This document shows positions 52,196-61,193 of a stretch of DNA of 64,000 nucleotides, piece by piece (positions within the stretch are counted from its first letter, which is position 1; the number at the start of each line of letters is the position of its first letter). The stretch is from Marinomonas profundimaris. GTDB taxonomy: Bacteria > Pseudomonadota > Gammaproteobacteria > Pseudomonadales > Marinomonadaceae. The stretch is taken from assembly GCF_000508165.1 (NCBI RefSeq), contig NZ_AYOZ01000001.1, positions 186,001 to 250,000 on the forward strand, read 5' to 3'. A model generated the notes under the pieces. The model did no database searches. It worked only from the letters and a program-made list of their open reading frames with translations, and was not told where the DNA came from. The position numbers and the translations under genes are program-made.

Positions 52196-52542
52196 AAAAG
52201 CCGCTTTCCATTCGTTTTTTATCGCCATCCCATCAACGGGGTTGGATCATGCTTGAAGTCATTCTTTGCTTGGCACTGTTTGCGGTTGTTTTGCATCTTG
52301 CGCAACGCCAAAACCAAGTCCAATGGAACGCTATTCAAAAGATGGAGGCGCAACGAAATCGGCAAGAAAACCAACAAAAGCAAGCCGCGATGGTGGCGTT
52401 AACAGGGTCTTCATCTTGGCTGAGTGATCAAGAGAAAAAAGCCTATCCAGATTGTCAAACTTGCTCTGGGAGTCAATTAGAAGGTTGGTTTTATGGTTCG
52501 CTGCACCCTGTTTCGAATGCCACGTTGGGAGGCGAAAAATGA
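52192..52542 (+). CDS. Small prepilin-like protein
   Basis: From ATG 52192 it has 116 residues; a GTG 6 bases earlier is possible, but GCGGAGG is placed for the ATG. The hydrophobic N-terminal segment RGWIMLEVILCLALFAVVL holds the prepilin-like Glu, with cleavage after RG. The rest is Gln-rich (about 45-65), with CQTC near residue 90. It overlaps both neighbours by 4 bases, so all are translated together. Confidence 0.75.
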   Translation: MKKPLSIRFLSPSHQRGWIMLEVILCLALFAVVLHLAQRQNQVQWNAIQKMEAQRNRQENQQKQAAMVALTGSSSWLSDQEKKAYPDCQTCSGSQLEGWFYGSLHPVSNATLGGEK

Positions 52543-53441
52543 ATCGCCTTATGAACGTTCGCGTAAAAATAAAGGGCAGTTTGTTGCTTGAGTTGCTGGT
52601 GGCTTGTGCTTTAATTTCGTTGTTTTTGCCTTTTTTGGTGAGCGCGATAGCTCGGTTGCAAGAGCGCCACTTTTTGGCGCAAACGTACCAAGATCAACAT
52701 GAGATCAAAGCCGCCATCGATGCACACTTTCAGTCGCAATGGTCGCGTTTGGTGCCAGCAAATTGTAGGTTGAATGGCGCATTGTTTTTAACCATTCAGT
52801 CTGGTGAATCACCTCCTGTTCGGCTTGCTTCTCGCACGGTGTCTGAGACATCGGATTGGATTCAGGGAACCGATTATGGCTTGTGTCGGAGCGCGATGAC
52901 GGTCTCCGGTAATCCATTTGAAACGGATCTATCATGCCATTGGAAGGCGGGCGACCGAGCGACCTTCTCAAGTTGCGCATTGAGCAATATTGGTCAAGTT
53001 CTGTCGGTCAGTAGTCATAGCAGCAAAATAGCGTTAACGGACGATTTGGCGATCGGGCAATCTGGAATATTGGAAAGCCAAGATGGCTTTTATTGGTATG
53101 TGTCTCCTGGCAAAGAAGGTAGCAACGCATTTTGGCGAACCCCAGAAGAAAGTGGTAATTCATTGGAACTGTTGAACGGCATAGAGCGTTTGTCGGTGTT
53201 TCCGCTATTAGACGATGATGACAATGGTCTGGTGGATTCTATCGATACACGATATGGGCAGTATTCGTTGAAAAAGCTTCGTGCGCTATGGGTGGAATAT
53301 CAATATCGCTTAACCGATTGCAAATTGGATCGGCAAGACGCTTTTGCCCAAGATTATCATTCAATGAGGGGCGGTGATTGGCATTATTTGGCGCCTTGTC
53401 AGGGCATCGGAAATCACATTGTTGTATTAAAAGGAATGTGA
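52539..53441 (+). CDS. PilW/PpdB-like minor pseudopilin
   Basis: The ATG at 52539 overlaps the preceding TGA (ATGA) and gives 300 residues; the longer upstream frame lies inside the previous gene. The prepilin segment is KGSLLLELLVACALISLFLP with Glu and a hydrophobic helix. The body has several cysteines (SCHWKAG, SSCALSN, TDCKLD) and the motif LLDDDDNGLVDSIDTRYG, which could bind calcium. It is probably a large minor pseudopilin that sits at the pilus tip. Confidence 0.8.
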   Translation: MNRLMNVRVKIKGSLLLELLVACALISLFLPFLVSAIARLQERHFLAQTYQDQHEIKAAIDAHFQSQWSRLVPANCRLNGALFLTIQSGESPPVRLASRTVSETSDWIQGTDYGLCRSAMTVSGNPFETDLSCHWKAGDRATFSSCALSNIGQVLSVSSHSSKIALTDDLAIGQSGILESQDGFYWYVSPGKEGSNAFWRTPEESGNSLELLNGIERLSVFPLLDDDDNGLVDSIDTRYGQYSLKKLRALWVEYQYRLTDCKLDRQDAFAQDYHSMRGGDWHYLAPCQGIGNHIVVLKGM

Positions 53442-53446
53442 AAACG

Positions 53447-53899
53447 ATGAAGGTGTTTGGTGTTCGTACTGTGCGCGGGTGGGTGTCGTTGCCGATTATT
53501 GTGCTCTTATTGGCCATCTCTACGGTGTCGGTGCAATATCAGCAAAGGTTACAAGCGTCTTACCAATGGCGAGGTCAGCTTAATGACATTGAGAATGAAC
53601 AACAAATTTGGACGGAATTCGAACAGGCGTTTGTTCTGTCGCCTTTGTTTTCGTCAGCCACATTGAGTCCATGTTCCGGTTTCTGCGCTTTAGAACTGTT
53701 TGGGCAAGAAAAAACATGGCAGAAAAACGCACAGACCCTGTCTTATCAGTGGCAACGTGATGAATTTATTCAACAGGAAACGGGAGAAACCGTCGTGTCT
53801 TATCGGCTTTGTGCCAGCCAAAACCAGCAAGCATATCGATGCTGGTGGTGGCGTGGTGACACATTGCTTTCAGAAGGCTGGGTTAGTGCTTCTTATTGA
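53447..53899 (+). CDS. Hypothetical membrane-anchored pilus-operon protein (YgdB-like)
   Basis: The 150-residue protein has an N-terminal helix (VSLPIIVLLLAISTVSV) without a clear prepilin Glu, and a C-terminal part with CSGFCAL and RCWWWRGDTLL. It is the last gene of the pseudopilin operon; AAGGAATGTGAAAACG is the ribosome binding site. Position and form recall YgdB/PilX-type assembly partners. Family membership is uncertain. It converges on the next gene with a 17-base overlap of ends. Confidence 0.7.
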   Translation: MKVFGVRTVRGWVSLPIIVLLLAISTVSVQYQQRLQASYQWRGQLNDIENEQQIWTEFEQAFVLSPLFSSATLSPCSGFCALELFGQEKTWQKNAQTLSYQWQRDEFIQQETGETVVSYRLCASQNQQAYRCWWWRGDTLLSEGWVSASY

Positions 53900-54143
53900 A
53901 GGCTTTTAAATGTTCCGCACTGCAAAATGGTCGCGCATCTTGGTCGTGAATGGCATGAGAGCGAGGCGTAAAAGTTTGGCACTCTTCGCAGCGAACCATG
54001 CTTTCTTGCGACTCGTCCTTTTTGGCCGAATCCGTTTTTTGGGCTTTCTCTGGCGATTTACTGCCTTTGAAAAGGACAAATTGGCGATATAACCACCAAC
54101 CAATAAAGAAAATAGCAACAAAAACGATCAATCGTACGATCAT
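53883..54143 (-). CDS. PP0621-family small membrane protein
   Basis: The 86-residue protein has an N-terminal helix (LIVFVAIFFIGWWLYRQF), a charged Lys/Glu/Ser linker and a C-terminal zinc-like motif VRCEECQTFTPRSHAI followed by FCSAEH. This matches the PP0621 family, of unknown function. It converges on the pseudopilin operon with overlapping 3' ends and is divergent from nadE. Confidence 0.82.
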   Translation of the reverse strand: MIVRLIVFVAIFFIGWWLYRQFVLFKGSKSPEKAQKTDSAKKDESQESMVRCEECQTFTPRSHAIHDQDARPFCSAEHLKAFNKKH

Positions 54144-54216
54144 ATACTTTACCTAGCTTGGGTTATTCCAGACAATAACGGGCATATTCTAACAGAGTTC
54201 ACGAGATAGCAACTGT

Positions 54217-55854
54217 ATGACATTACGAATTGCAATGGCCCAGCTGGACATGCTGGTCGGCGACATCACGAAAAACACCCAATCTGTGATTAATGCGGCG
54301 TGTAAAGCCCGCGACGAAGAACGCGCCGATGTGGTGGTTTTTCCTGAGTTAACGTTAACGGGCTATCCACCAGAAGATTTATTGTTGCGCTCCAGTTTGG
54401 ACCCACGTATTGAATCCGCCTTAGCAAAAATTTTGGCTGATGTGCGTGATATTTACGTGGTCGTGGGTTATCCACGTCGTATCGATGGCGAATTGTTTAA
54501 CTGCGCTGGTGTGATTTATCAAGGCAGTTTGCTGGTGGAATACGCAAAGCAAAAATTGCCTAACTTCCTTGTGTTTGATGACAAACGCTATTTCAGTGAA
54601 GGTCGCGATGCGGGTCTTGTTGATATCAAAGGCGTAAAAGTGGGGTTGAGTATTTGTGAAGATATTTGGCACCCAGAGCCGATCGCACAAGCCAAAGCCG
54701 CGGGCGCGGAACTGATTCTTAACTTGAATGCCTCGCCTTATCACATCGAAAAAATGGGTGAACGTGAAGCCTTGCTTCATCAACGTGCGACGGAAGTCAC
54801 CTTGCCGATCGTCTATGTGAACTACATGGGCGCGCAGGACGAATTAGTCTACGAAGGCGGTTCTTTTGCGGTCAATGCCAAAGGCGAAAAAGTCATGCAA
54901 GCGCCGTGGTTTGAAGCGGGTTTGTATTGTCTAGATATGATTGTCGATGAAAGTCAGCCTCATAAAGTTGAGCCGGTTTCTAGTCATATTGCGCCAGCAT
55001 TAGACGTGGAAGCCAGCGTCTACCAAGCCATGGTGCTTGGTCTACGAGACTACATTACTAAGAACCGTTTTAAAGGCATTGTCCTTGGCTTGAGTGGCGG
55101 TATCGATTCGGCCTTGTCGTTGGCAGTTGCGGTGGACGCCATCGGAGCGGATCGTGTTCAAGCGGTGATGATGCCTTACACTTATACGTCTTCCATTAGC
55201 TTGCACGATGCGGAAGAAGAGGCCAAGTTGCTCGGTGTGAAATACAGCGTGTTGCCGATAGAATCCATGGTGTCTGCGTTTACCGACGTGCTTGCGCCAG
55301 AATTTGAAGGTCTTGGTAACGACACGACAGAAGAAAATCTACAAGCTCGAACGCGCGGTGTTGTCCTCATGGCCATTTCGAATAAGAAGGGTTTGATGGT
55401 GCTGACGACCGGCAATAAAAGCGAAATGGCCGTCGGCTACGCCACCTTGTATGGCGATATGGTTGGTGGTTATTCCGTATTAAAAGACGTGTTTAAAACC
55501 CTCGTTTTTAAACTGTGTCGCTACCGAAATACCTTGGGTTATGTGATTCCAGAACGTGTGATTACACGTCCGCCGTCAGCAGAACTCGCGCCCGATCAAA
55601 AAGACGAAGACTCGTTACCAAGCTACGACATCCTCGATGAGATTTTACGCATGTACATCGAAGAAGATCAAAGTGCGGAAGCCATTTTGGCTACGAAGAA
55701 ATTCGACCGAGAAACCGTGTATCGCGTACTTCGTCTTGTTGACGTGAACGAATACAAACGCCGCCAATCACCAACGGGTGTTCGCATCACGGCTCGTGGA
55801 TTTGGTCGAGATCGTCGTTATCCCATCACCAACGGTTGGCACATCGGCGAGTAA
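54217..55854 (+). CDS. nadE: Glutamine-dependent NAD+ synthase
   Basis: This two-domain enzyme makes NAD from deamido-NAD using ammonia from glutamine. The N-terminal nitrilase domain (about 1-260) has the Glu-Lys-Cys triad in FPELTLTGYPP, KQKLPNF and LSICEDIW. The C-terminal synthetase domain has the ATP motif LGLSGGIDSALSLAVAVD (about 290-307) and TTGNKSEMAVGYATLYGD. The 545 residues fit the long class. It is transcribed alone. Confidence 0.95.
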   Translation: MTLRIAMAQLDMLVGDITKNTQSVINAACKARDEERADVVVFPELTLTGYPPEDLLLRSSLDPRIESALAKILADVRDIYVVVGYPRRIDGELFNCAGVIYQGSLLVEYAKQKLPNFLVFDDKRYFSEGRDAGLVDIKGVKVGLSICEDIWHPEPIAQAKAAGAELILNLNASPYHIEKMGEREALLHQRATEVTLPIVYVNYMGAQDELVYEGGSFAVNAKGEKVMQAPWFEAGLYCLDMIVDESQPHKVEPVSSHIAPALDVEASVYQAMVLGLRDYITKNRFKGIVLGLSGGIDSALSLAVAVDAIGADRVQAVMMPYTYTSSISLHDAEEEAKLLGVKYSVLPIESMVSAFTDVLAPEFEGLGNDTTEENLQARTRGVVLMAISNKKGLMVLTTGNKSEMAVGYATLYGDMVGGYSVLKDVFKTLVFKLCRYRNTLGYVIPERVITRPPSAELAPDQKDEDSLPSYDILDEILRMYIEEDQSAEAILATKKFDRETVYRVLRLVDVNEYKRRQSPTGVRITARGFGRDRRYPITNGWHIGE

Positions 55855-56137
55855 TGAGTGCCGTTGTTACTCATCTTTGCCCTTTTCGAGGGGCAAGGGT
55901 GAGGCTGTTTTGACATCGCTTTTCTATACTGATCTTTGACGTGATCATTCTGTGAGTTCACGGCGTTTCCTTTTTCTAACGCTCCAAGTCAACATGCCTT
56001 TCATTTTTCATCATTACGCCTTCGCCATTCAGTCAGATAAAGCCGCGAGAGTGGATAAGCTTTTAAATAAACATGGACAATAGCTGCTATGGTGAGTCAT
56101 AAATAACGCTAATGTATTTTGTGTGGAGGTAAGGCTG
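55855..56137. other. Intergenic region downstream of nadE
   Basis: CCCTTTTCGAGGGGCAAGGG near 55878-55898 looks like a degraded member of the GC-rich palindrome family. AATAAACATGGACAATAG near 56070 shows a tiny frame without support. GTGGAGGTAAGGC at 56123-56135 is the ribosome binding site of the next gene. Confidence 0.35.
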
Positions 56138-56935
56138 ATGTGGTTAAAGGCTTCTTGCATGTTTGAATTTCATGCTTCTGTACCGACGCCGTTTATCTTG
56201 ATGTTGCGACCTCGAAGTGGTGAGCAGCAATGGATTTCGCGAGAAGATTATGTCTTGTCGCCGAGTGTTCCAGCGGTCGAATTCACCGATTCATTTGGTA
56301 ACTTGTGTCAACGTCTTGTGGCGCCAGTAGGGCGTTTTTCATTGCGAACGCTGGTGCATGTAGAGACCGCAGACTATTCTGATATCGCGCCGGGAGCGCC
56401 GTTTATTGCGGTTCCACAACTTCCGGATGAAACCTTACCCTTCCTGCTTCCTAGTCGTTATTGCGATTCAGATCATTTTACGGAGATGGCGGCGTCGATC
56501 GCGATGGGTTATGCGCCTGGTTATGATCAGTGTGCGGCTATCGTGGATTATATTCGTCGAACAATAGAATACACGCCGGGACACGGTCAGGAGACCATCA
56601 GCGCTTCCGAAGTGAATGGACAAGGTCATGGCGTGTGTCGAGACATGGCGCATTTAGGTATCGCGTGTTGCCGCGCGTTGTGTATACCGGCGCGAATGGT
56701 GGTTGGGTATCTTGAAGGCCTTTATCCGATGGATTTGCATGCTTGGTTTGAAGCCTATGTTGGTGACCGTTGGTACACCTTCGATCCTACCCAAACCGAT
56801 TTACAGGGTGGACGAGTCGCCATCGCCTTTGGGCGAGATGCAACCGATGTGGCTATTTATACTCAGTTTGGCGTACCCATTGAGCTGTTGAGTATGGAGG
56901 TCCAAGTTGAGCAAGTCCCCAAACCGAACTATTGA
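56138..56935 (+). CDS. Transglutaminase-like domain protein
   Basis: From ATG 56138 (GGAGGT 8 bases upstream) it has 265 residues. The C-terminal half has the Cys-His-Asp triad of transglutaminase-like cysteine proteases: Cys in [10 protein letters not shown], His in [10 protein letters not shown], Asp in TFDPTQ. The N-terminal half is beta-rich with no named domain that I recognise. No secretion signal is seen. Related bacterial proteins can be proteases or transamidases; the substrate is unknown. Confidence 0.88.
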   Translation: MWLKASCMFEFHASVPTPFILMLRPRSGEQQWISREDYVLSPSVPAVEFTDSFGNLCQRLVAPVGRFSLRTLVHVETADYSDIAPGAPFIAVPQLPDETLPFLLPSRYCDSDHFTEMAASIAMGYAPGYDQCAAIVDYIRRTIEYTPGHGQETISASEVNGQGHGVCRDMAHLGIACCRALCIPARMVVGYLEGLYPMDLHAWFEAYVGDRWYTFDPTQTDLQGGRVAIAFGRDATDVAIYTQFGVPIELLSMEVQVEQVPKPNY

Positions 56936-57021
56936 AATTAATGTAATAACCCCTTAATACCTTTTTGCTTTCCCTAGCTGTTAAAACAGAGGACGTTTTA
57001 AACACAACAGAGGAAAGTGTC

Positions 57022-57591
57022 ATGTCTAATAAAAAAATCTTAATGATCACGGGCGATTTCACGGAAGATTACGAAACCATGGTGCCGTTTCAGGCGTTGA
57101 TGAGTGTTGGCCATACGGTGCATGCGGTGTGCCCAGACAAAAAATCTGGTGATACGGTCGCGACGGCAATTCATGATTTTGAAGGCGATCAAACGTACAC
57201 GGAAAAACCGGGCCATCGATTTGCGCTAAATGCGACGTTTGCTGACATTAACGCTGAAGATTACGATGCCTTGGTGATTCCCGGTGGTCGTGCACCAGAA
57301 TACCTTCGCCTCAATAAAGACGTCATTGCCATGGTGAAACACTTTTTTGATGCCAATAAACCCGTTGCAGCGGTGTGTCATGGCGCGCAGTTATTGGCCG
57401 CTGCTGGTGTGTTAACGAATCGTAAATGTTCCGCTTATCCAGCGTGTCAGCCTGAAGTGGAACTTGCTAATGGTGAGTTTATGGACATTCCCGTTGATCA
57501 AGCCGTGACGGATGGCAATCTGGTGACGGCACCTGCATGGCCAGCGCATCCCGCTTGGTTGGCTCAGTTTTATGCCTTGTTAGCGAAGTAA
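57022..57591 (+). CDS. DJ-1/PfpI-family protein
   Basis: The ATG at 57022, with AGAGGAAAG upstream, gives 189 residues; a longer frame exists but adds a non-conserved leader. The nucleophile elbow AVCHGAQLL (Cys about 116) and the acid residue in [10 protein letters not shown] are typical. Family members are proteases, glyoxalases or deglycases, so a stress role is likely but the reaction is not fixed. A GGCGGATTT/AAATCCGCC hairpin follows. Confidence 0.88.
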   Translation: MSNKKILMITGDFTEDYETMVPFQALMSVGHTVHAVCPDKKSGDTVATAIHDFEGDQTYTEKPGHRFALNATFADINAEDYDALVIPGGRAPEYLRLNKDVIAMVKHFFDANKPVAAVCHGAQLLAAAGVLTNRKCSAYPACQPEVELANGEFMDIPVDQAVTDGNLVTAPAWPAHPAWLAQFYALLAK

Positions 57592-57616
57592 TTCTCTAAA
57601 GGGAACCCGTTTCAGT

Positions 57617-57665
57617 AAGGCGGATTTAACATTGTCATGAGACAGTAAAATGTGAAATCCGCCTA
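57617..57665. terminator. Long-arm hairpin after the DJ-1/PfpI gene
   Basis: AGGCGGATTT and AAATCCGCCT pair, extended by AACATT/AATGT, around a ~20-base loop that contains GTCATGAGAC, itself self-complementary. It lacks a T-run on either side, so termination is uncertain. Confidence 0.5.
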
Positions 57666-57779
57666 ACTTCCACGATTGTTTTGAACTAGACTGTTTGCAC
57701 CGCGCCACGATAGATTCCAACAGAGACGCCAATAACAAAAATACGCGAGCCCGTTTCGCCACTCAGTAGGATAAATACC

Positions 57780-58139
57780 ATGTGTAAGCTTTTTGTGAAT
57801 TCTGATCCAAGTCTATGGGAAAACGTCACCCGCTCATTGCGGATTGATGGCATGGTTACTAGCATTCGGTTAGAAAGTTTTTTTTGGTTCACGCTGGAAG
57901 AGATCGCTCAGCGAGACAAGTTGTCCTTGTCACAAATGATCGCCAAGCTAAACCACGAAGCCTTGGATGCCGGACACAATCTTGATAATTTCACGTCTTT
58001 TCTGCGAGTGTGTGCCATGCGTTATTTGCATCTGCAAACCATTGGCATGCTGCCGCATTCTGGTGATATTAGTATTGCTTCGCTCAATACGGATCGAATT
58101 CTTGAGCAAGAAAAATACTATCTTGAAACACATCAATAA
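57780..58139 (+). CDS. Ribbon-helix-helix (RHH_4) DNA-binding protein
   Basis: The 119-residue protein starts MCKLFVNSDPSLWENVTRSL, then RIDGMVTSIRLESFFWFTLE, the ribbon and first helix of the RHH_4 family (the whole pattern is at about 1-85, with FTSFLRVCAMRYL). Such proteins bind DNA as dimers and may act as local regulators. Its target is not apparent. It stands alone. Confidence 0.85.
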   Translation: MCKLFVNSDPSLWENVTRSLRIDGMVTSIRLESFFWFTLEEIAQRDKLSLSQMIAKLNHEALDAGHNLDNFTSFLRVCAMRYLHLQTIGMLPHSGDISIASLNTDRILEQEKYYLETHQ

Positions 58140-58233
58140 TGGGTCTCGAAGTTTGACAATGTTTCGTGCGGATTGTTGATGTCTTATTTATTATTTTCTG
58201 CCTTCCTGCCTGAAATACACCTTCTATTTCCTA

Positions 58234-58239
58234 TATAAT
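58234..58239 (+). promoter_or_regulatory. -10 box (TATAAT) upstream of rluF
   Basis: A perfect TATAAT lies at 58234-58239, 84 bases before the rluF start. The hexamer 17 bases upstream (TGAAAT at 58211-58216) is a poor -35. Confidence 0.5.
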
Positions 58240-58322
58240 GTGCGCCATATCGTTCTTTACGACTCACTTAGTTTAAGCGCTTTCTTAACCGAGCGCCTTT
58301 TTACACACAAAGACGGCACTTT

Positions 58323-59405
58323 ATGTTTGACGCATCATCCACACGTTTAAATAAATACATCAGTGAAAGCGGCATTTGTTCTCGAAGAGACGCAGATCGC
58401 TTTATTGAACAGGGCAATGTTTTCATTAATGGCAAGCGCGCCAAGGTGGGCGACCAAGTGGCGGCGGGCGATACGGTCAAGGTGAACGGACAATTGATCG
58501 AGCCACAAGACGCGGATGATTTTGTCTTTATTGTACTGAACAAACCAGTAGGTATTGTGAGTACGACGGAAAGTTCGGAACGAAATAATATTGTTGATTT
58601 TGTCAGTCACGGTGTGCGAATTTTCCCGATCGGTCGTTTGGACAAAGACTCTCAAGGCTTGATCTTTTTGACCAATAACGGCGATCTGGTGAATAAAGTC
58701 TTGCGCGCTGGTAACAACCACGAGAAAGAATATTTGGTCACGGTAAATAAGCCAATCACCGACGACTTTATTAAAGGCTTGGCGGGCGGTGTTCCTATTT
58801 TGGGTACGATGACCAAAAAATGCCCCGTCACCAAGGTAACGGCGAATGTGTTTAATATCACGCTAGTACAAGGCTTGAATCGTCAAATTCGTCGTATGTG
58901 TGAGCACTTTGGTTACGATGTGGTAAAGCTAGAACGCACGCGCATCATGAACGTGAATTTAAAAGGTGTCCCTGTTGGTGAATGGCGTGATTTGACGGAA
59001 AAAGAGTTGGCGGTTTTGTTAAAGTCGATTGAAGATTCTTCATCAGAAAGTACAACGCCAGCAAAAAAAGCCCGTAAGGCGCCAAGAAATACCAATCGAA
59101 CGAATACTGCATCAAAGCCTGTCGCAGTACAAAAAGCCAATACGAAACACCCGAAAAAGGAAGATCCTCGTAAACCGGCTGGTGGCTCTAAAGGCAAAGA
59201 TCGACGTCCTTTTGGTGATCCGAAAAAGCCAACGGGCAATAGCAAACATCCAAACGGGAAACCTTCCGGTACATCCAAAGGAAATGGAAAGCCGAGTGGT
59301 GCAGGAAAACCCAATAGTGGAAAGCCAAGCAGCGGTAAACCGACAGGCAATGGTAAGCGCCCTGCAAAAGGCAAAGGTGGCCCGCAACGTTCTTCACGTC
59401 CGTAA
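58323..59405 (+). CDS. rluF: 23S rRNA pseudouridine synthase RluF-like with a basic low-complexity tail
   Basis: RluF makes pseudouridine 2604 in 23S rRNA. The N-terminal S4 domain (about 7-60, [20 protein letters not shown]) and catalytic domain with [15 protein letters not shown] (the catalytic Asp) and [18 protein letters not shown] are clear. After about residue 240 comes a ~120-residue tail rich in Lys, Gly, Pro and Ser (GKPSG-type repeats), which is likely disordered and RNA-binding. Length 360 exceeds the ~290 of E. coli RluF because of the tail. Confidence 0.92.
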   Translation: MFDASSTRLNKYISESGICSRRDADRFIEQGNVFINGKRAKVGDQVAAGDTVKVNGQLIEPQDADDFVFIVLNKPVGIVSTTESSERNNIVDFVSHGVRIFPIGRLDKDSQGLIFLTNNGDLVNKVLRAGNNHEKEYLVTVNKPITDDFIKGLAGGVPILGTMTKKCPVTKVTANVFNITLVQGLNRQIRRMCEHFGYDVVKLERTRIMNVNLKGVPVGEWRDLTEKELAVLLKSIEDSSSESTTPAKKARKAPRNTNRTNTASKPVAVQKANTKHPKKEDPRKPAGGSKGKDRRPFGDPKKPTGNSKHPNGKPSGTSKGNGKPSGAGKPNSGKPSSGKPTGNGKRPAKGKGGPQRSSRP

Positions 59406-59440
59406 TGGTTTGTTAGATCAGAGTTAACCGATGTTTAAAG

Positions 59441-59464
59441 AGCCACCGTGGAGTCACGGTGGCT
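59441..59464. terminator. Perfect hairpin between rluF and the Lys-rich small gene
   Basis: AGCCACCGTG-GAGT-CACGGTGGCT is a perfect 10-bp stem with a tetraloop. It lies 36 bases past the rluF stop and 10 bases past the convergent small gene. T-runs are missing, so termination may need other factors. Confidence 0.65.
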
Positions 59465-59473
59465 AAGTGAGTC

Positions 59474-59590
59474 TTAGTTGCCTAGAACATTGCTTGTCGA
59501 TTTTTTAGAAACCTTGGCCGCTTTCTTTTCTTTTGCCGTTAAAAGCGGTTTCTTTTTCGCATTTTTCTTACTGTCTTGACCTTTGCTCAT
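59474..59590 (-). CDS. Very small Lys-rich protein (38 residues)
   Basis: A reverse-strand frame starts MSKGQDSKKNAKKKPLLTAK and continues with KEKKAAKVSKKS to a TAA. GGTG lies 6 bases before ATG. More than a third of the residues are Lys. I do not know its function; nucleic acid or ribosome binding would suit its charge. Composition, ribosome binding site and placement between hairpins support a real gene. Confidence 0.6.
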   Translation of the reverse strand: MSKGQDSKKNAKKKPLLTAKEKKAAKVSKKSTSNVLGN

Positions 59591-59654
59591 AACATTCACC
59601 TTGCATCATCACGTTATTAACCTAGGTTGGCTTTCGTCAACGTAAGGGCGGTAT

Positions 59655-59843
59655 ATTGCGTATGATTTCAATCAACAACGTCACCATATTTCGCAACTCA
59701 ATCAGTATGTTCTTATTTTTGAAGAAGAGAAAGGCATACTTAGTCATGCCCTTCAGCATCATGTTTGTGTGCGAAATAAAGGCGCTGATTGGTTCGTTTA
59801 TAAGGCTCAATGTCAGTTTTGTGGTGGATTTAACGACAACTAA
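59655..59843 (+). CDS. Possible short protein with a non-ATG start, or remnant
   Basis: This frame has no ATG or GTG, but from ATT 59655 it runs 62 codons with protein-like content (LNQYVLIFEEEKGILSHALQ at the centre and FVYKAQCQFCGGFNDN at the end, with a CxxC). The alternative ATG frame in the same place is less protein-like. AAGGGCGG precedes it. It could use a rare ATT start or be the tail of a broken gene. I have no family for it. Confidence 0.3.
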   Translation: MAYDFNQQRHHISQLNQYVLIFEEEKGILSHALQHHVCVRNKGADWFVYKAQCQFCGGFNDN

Positions 59844-59942
59844 GGACGTATGTAGACAGTGTTGAGGGATTGTTTGTATAACCCTTTTTCGCTTCTTATT
59901 ATTCGTTGTGCCCTCGAATAGAAATGGGAATAGGAGGTTAGG

Positions 59943-60074
59943 ATGAAAATAATGAAACGCTTGGTTCAACCTGTGTTTTTAGTCGTGTTAATGTTTGGTG
60001 TCACCGCATGCGTTATGTTACCTGCTGGAGGCCCACATGGTCACAGTGGCGGTGGTGCGGCGCCTCATCGATAA
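59943..60074 (+). CDS. Small putative lipoprotein (43 residues)
   Basis: The frame starts MKIMKRLVQPVFLVVLMFGV and has the lipobox VTAC at residues 20-23, so Cys23 would be lipidated. The mature part is only ~20 residues, Gly- and His-rich (GGPHGHSGGGAAPHR), which might bind metal. GGAGG lies 5 bases upstream of ATG. A clear terminator follows, so it is a monocistronic gene. Confidence 0.75.
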   Translation: MKIMKRLVQPVFLVVLMFGVTACVMLPAGGPHGHSGGGAAPHR

Positions 60075-60077
60075 AAG

Positions 60078-60104
60078 AAGGAACGTTTCGGCGTTCCTTT
60101 TTTT
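60078..60104 (+). terminator. Intrinsic terminator of the small lipoprotein gene
   Basis: AAGGAACG and CGTTCCTT pair around TTTCGG and are followed by a run of T's. It starts 4 bases past the stop codon. Confidence 0.9.
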
Positions 60105-60191
60105 ATGTATGTTCGCTATCTTGTAGTCTGAGTAGACTTTACTGCTTCGCTGATTTTAGCGTGTGATAACTTTTAGGGATTTAGAGTAAAT

Positions 60192-61193
60192 ATGTACACA
60201 GATGAAGATCTAAATTTGGCGATTAAAAAGGGCGTTTTTACAACAGCGTCAGTGGATGAATTTCGTCACCTTATGTCGTCATCCAGCGGGACGTCTTCTG
60301 TCGATGAAGAGAACTTTCGTTTGGTTGGTGGCTTTAACGATATTTTTGTCGTCATCGCCTGTGCCTTGTTGTTGTTTTCGTCGTTGTGGGTGCTTCAATC
60401 GGTTAATGACAGCTTAGGGTATTTTGTTTTTGCCGCCTTATCGTGGGGGTTGTCGGAAGTTTTTATATTGCGCCGAAAAATGGCACTGCCTGCCATTGTG
60501 TTGTTGCTGGCCTTTGTTGGCGGTGTGTTTGCTTTCACCCAATCTTTATTTGGGTGGCAGTCTAGTTACGCCGTTATTGTTGCGACGGCGCTGTCGACCG
60601 TGACGGCTTATGTTCATTGGCGGCGTTTTAACGTGCCGATTACTGTTGCGGTAGGCGTTGGCGCTGCGTTGGCCATGCTGGCTTCTGTTGTGATCAGTAT
60701 TGTCCCTGACCGGACGGATATCTTAATGGTGACCTTGTTTGTGTGCGGTTGTATTGCGTTTGTCTGTGCCATGTATTGGGATGCGGCGGATACGAACCGA
60801 ACGACACGTAAGTCAGATGTGGCATTTTGGCTACACCTTTTGTCTGCTCCTTTGATTATACATCCGATTTTTTCAAGCCTGGGTGTTCTGGATGGTAATG
60901 AAAGTTTGAACAATATGACGATGATTGTTTTGTTGTATGTGTTTATGACGGTCATATCCGTCGCGATAGATCGTCGTGCTTTTATGGTTTCTTCCCTTTT
61001 TTATGTGATTTATGCTTTGTCGAGTTTGTTCGAAAATTACGGTGGTGTTGGTTACAGCCTAGCGGCAACCGGTGTGGTAATGGGCGCATTTTTGCTGATG
61101 TTGTCTGTTTATTGGCAAACGGTGAGGGCGTTATTTGTATTGCAGCTGCCAGAGGAAATACAACGTTATCTTCCTGCAATAAGAGCGAAGTAG
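60192..61193 (+). CDS. Hypothetical polytopic membrane protein
   Basis: The 333-residue protein has a hydrophilic N-terminus (about 1-50, Ser-rich) and then about eight to ten membrane helices. It resembles the loosely defined DUF4401/DUF2157-like multi-span proteins, but I cannot fix a family. No active-site motif is visible. Its TAG ends immediately before the ATG of the next gene, so the two are coupled. Confidence 0.75.
   Translation: MYTDEDLNLAIKKGVFTTASVDEFRHLMSSSSGTSSVDEENFRLVGGFNDIFVVIACALLLFSSLWVLQSVNDSLGYFVFAALSWGLSEVFILRRKMALPAIVLLLAFVGGVFAFTQSLFGWQSSYAVIVATALSTVTAYVHWRRFNVPITVAVGVGAALAMLASVVISIVPDRTDILMVTLFVCGCIAFVCAMYWDAADTNRTTRKSDVAFWLHLLSAPLIIHPIFSSLGVLDGNESLNNMTMIVLLYVFMTVISVAIDRRAFMVSSLFYVIYALSSLFENYGGVGYSLAATGVVMGAFLLMLSVYWQTVRALFVLQLPEEIQRYLPAIRAK

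Noticed and set aside
58913-59374. Reverse-strand frame of 153 codons over the RluF tail
   Set aside because: Low-complexity Gly/Pro/Phe/Leu content caused by the repetitive tail on the other strand; no start signals.
59637-59969. Reverse-strand frame of 110 codons between the small genes
   Set aside because: Overlaps the ribosome binding site and start of the small lipoprotein gene; no ribosome binding site of its own and low-complexity content.
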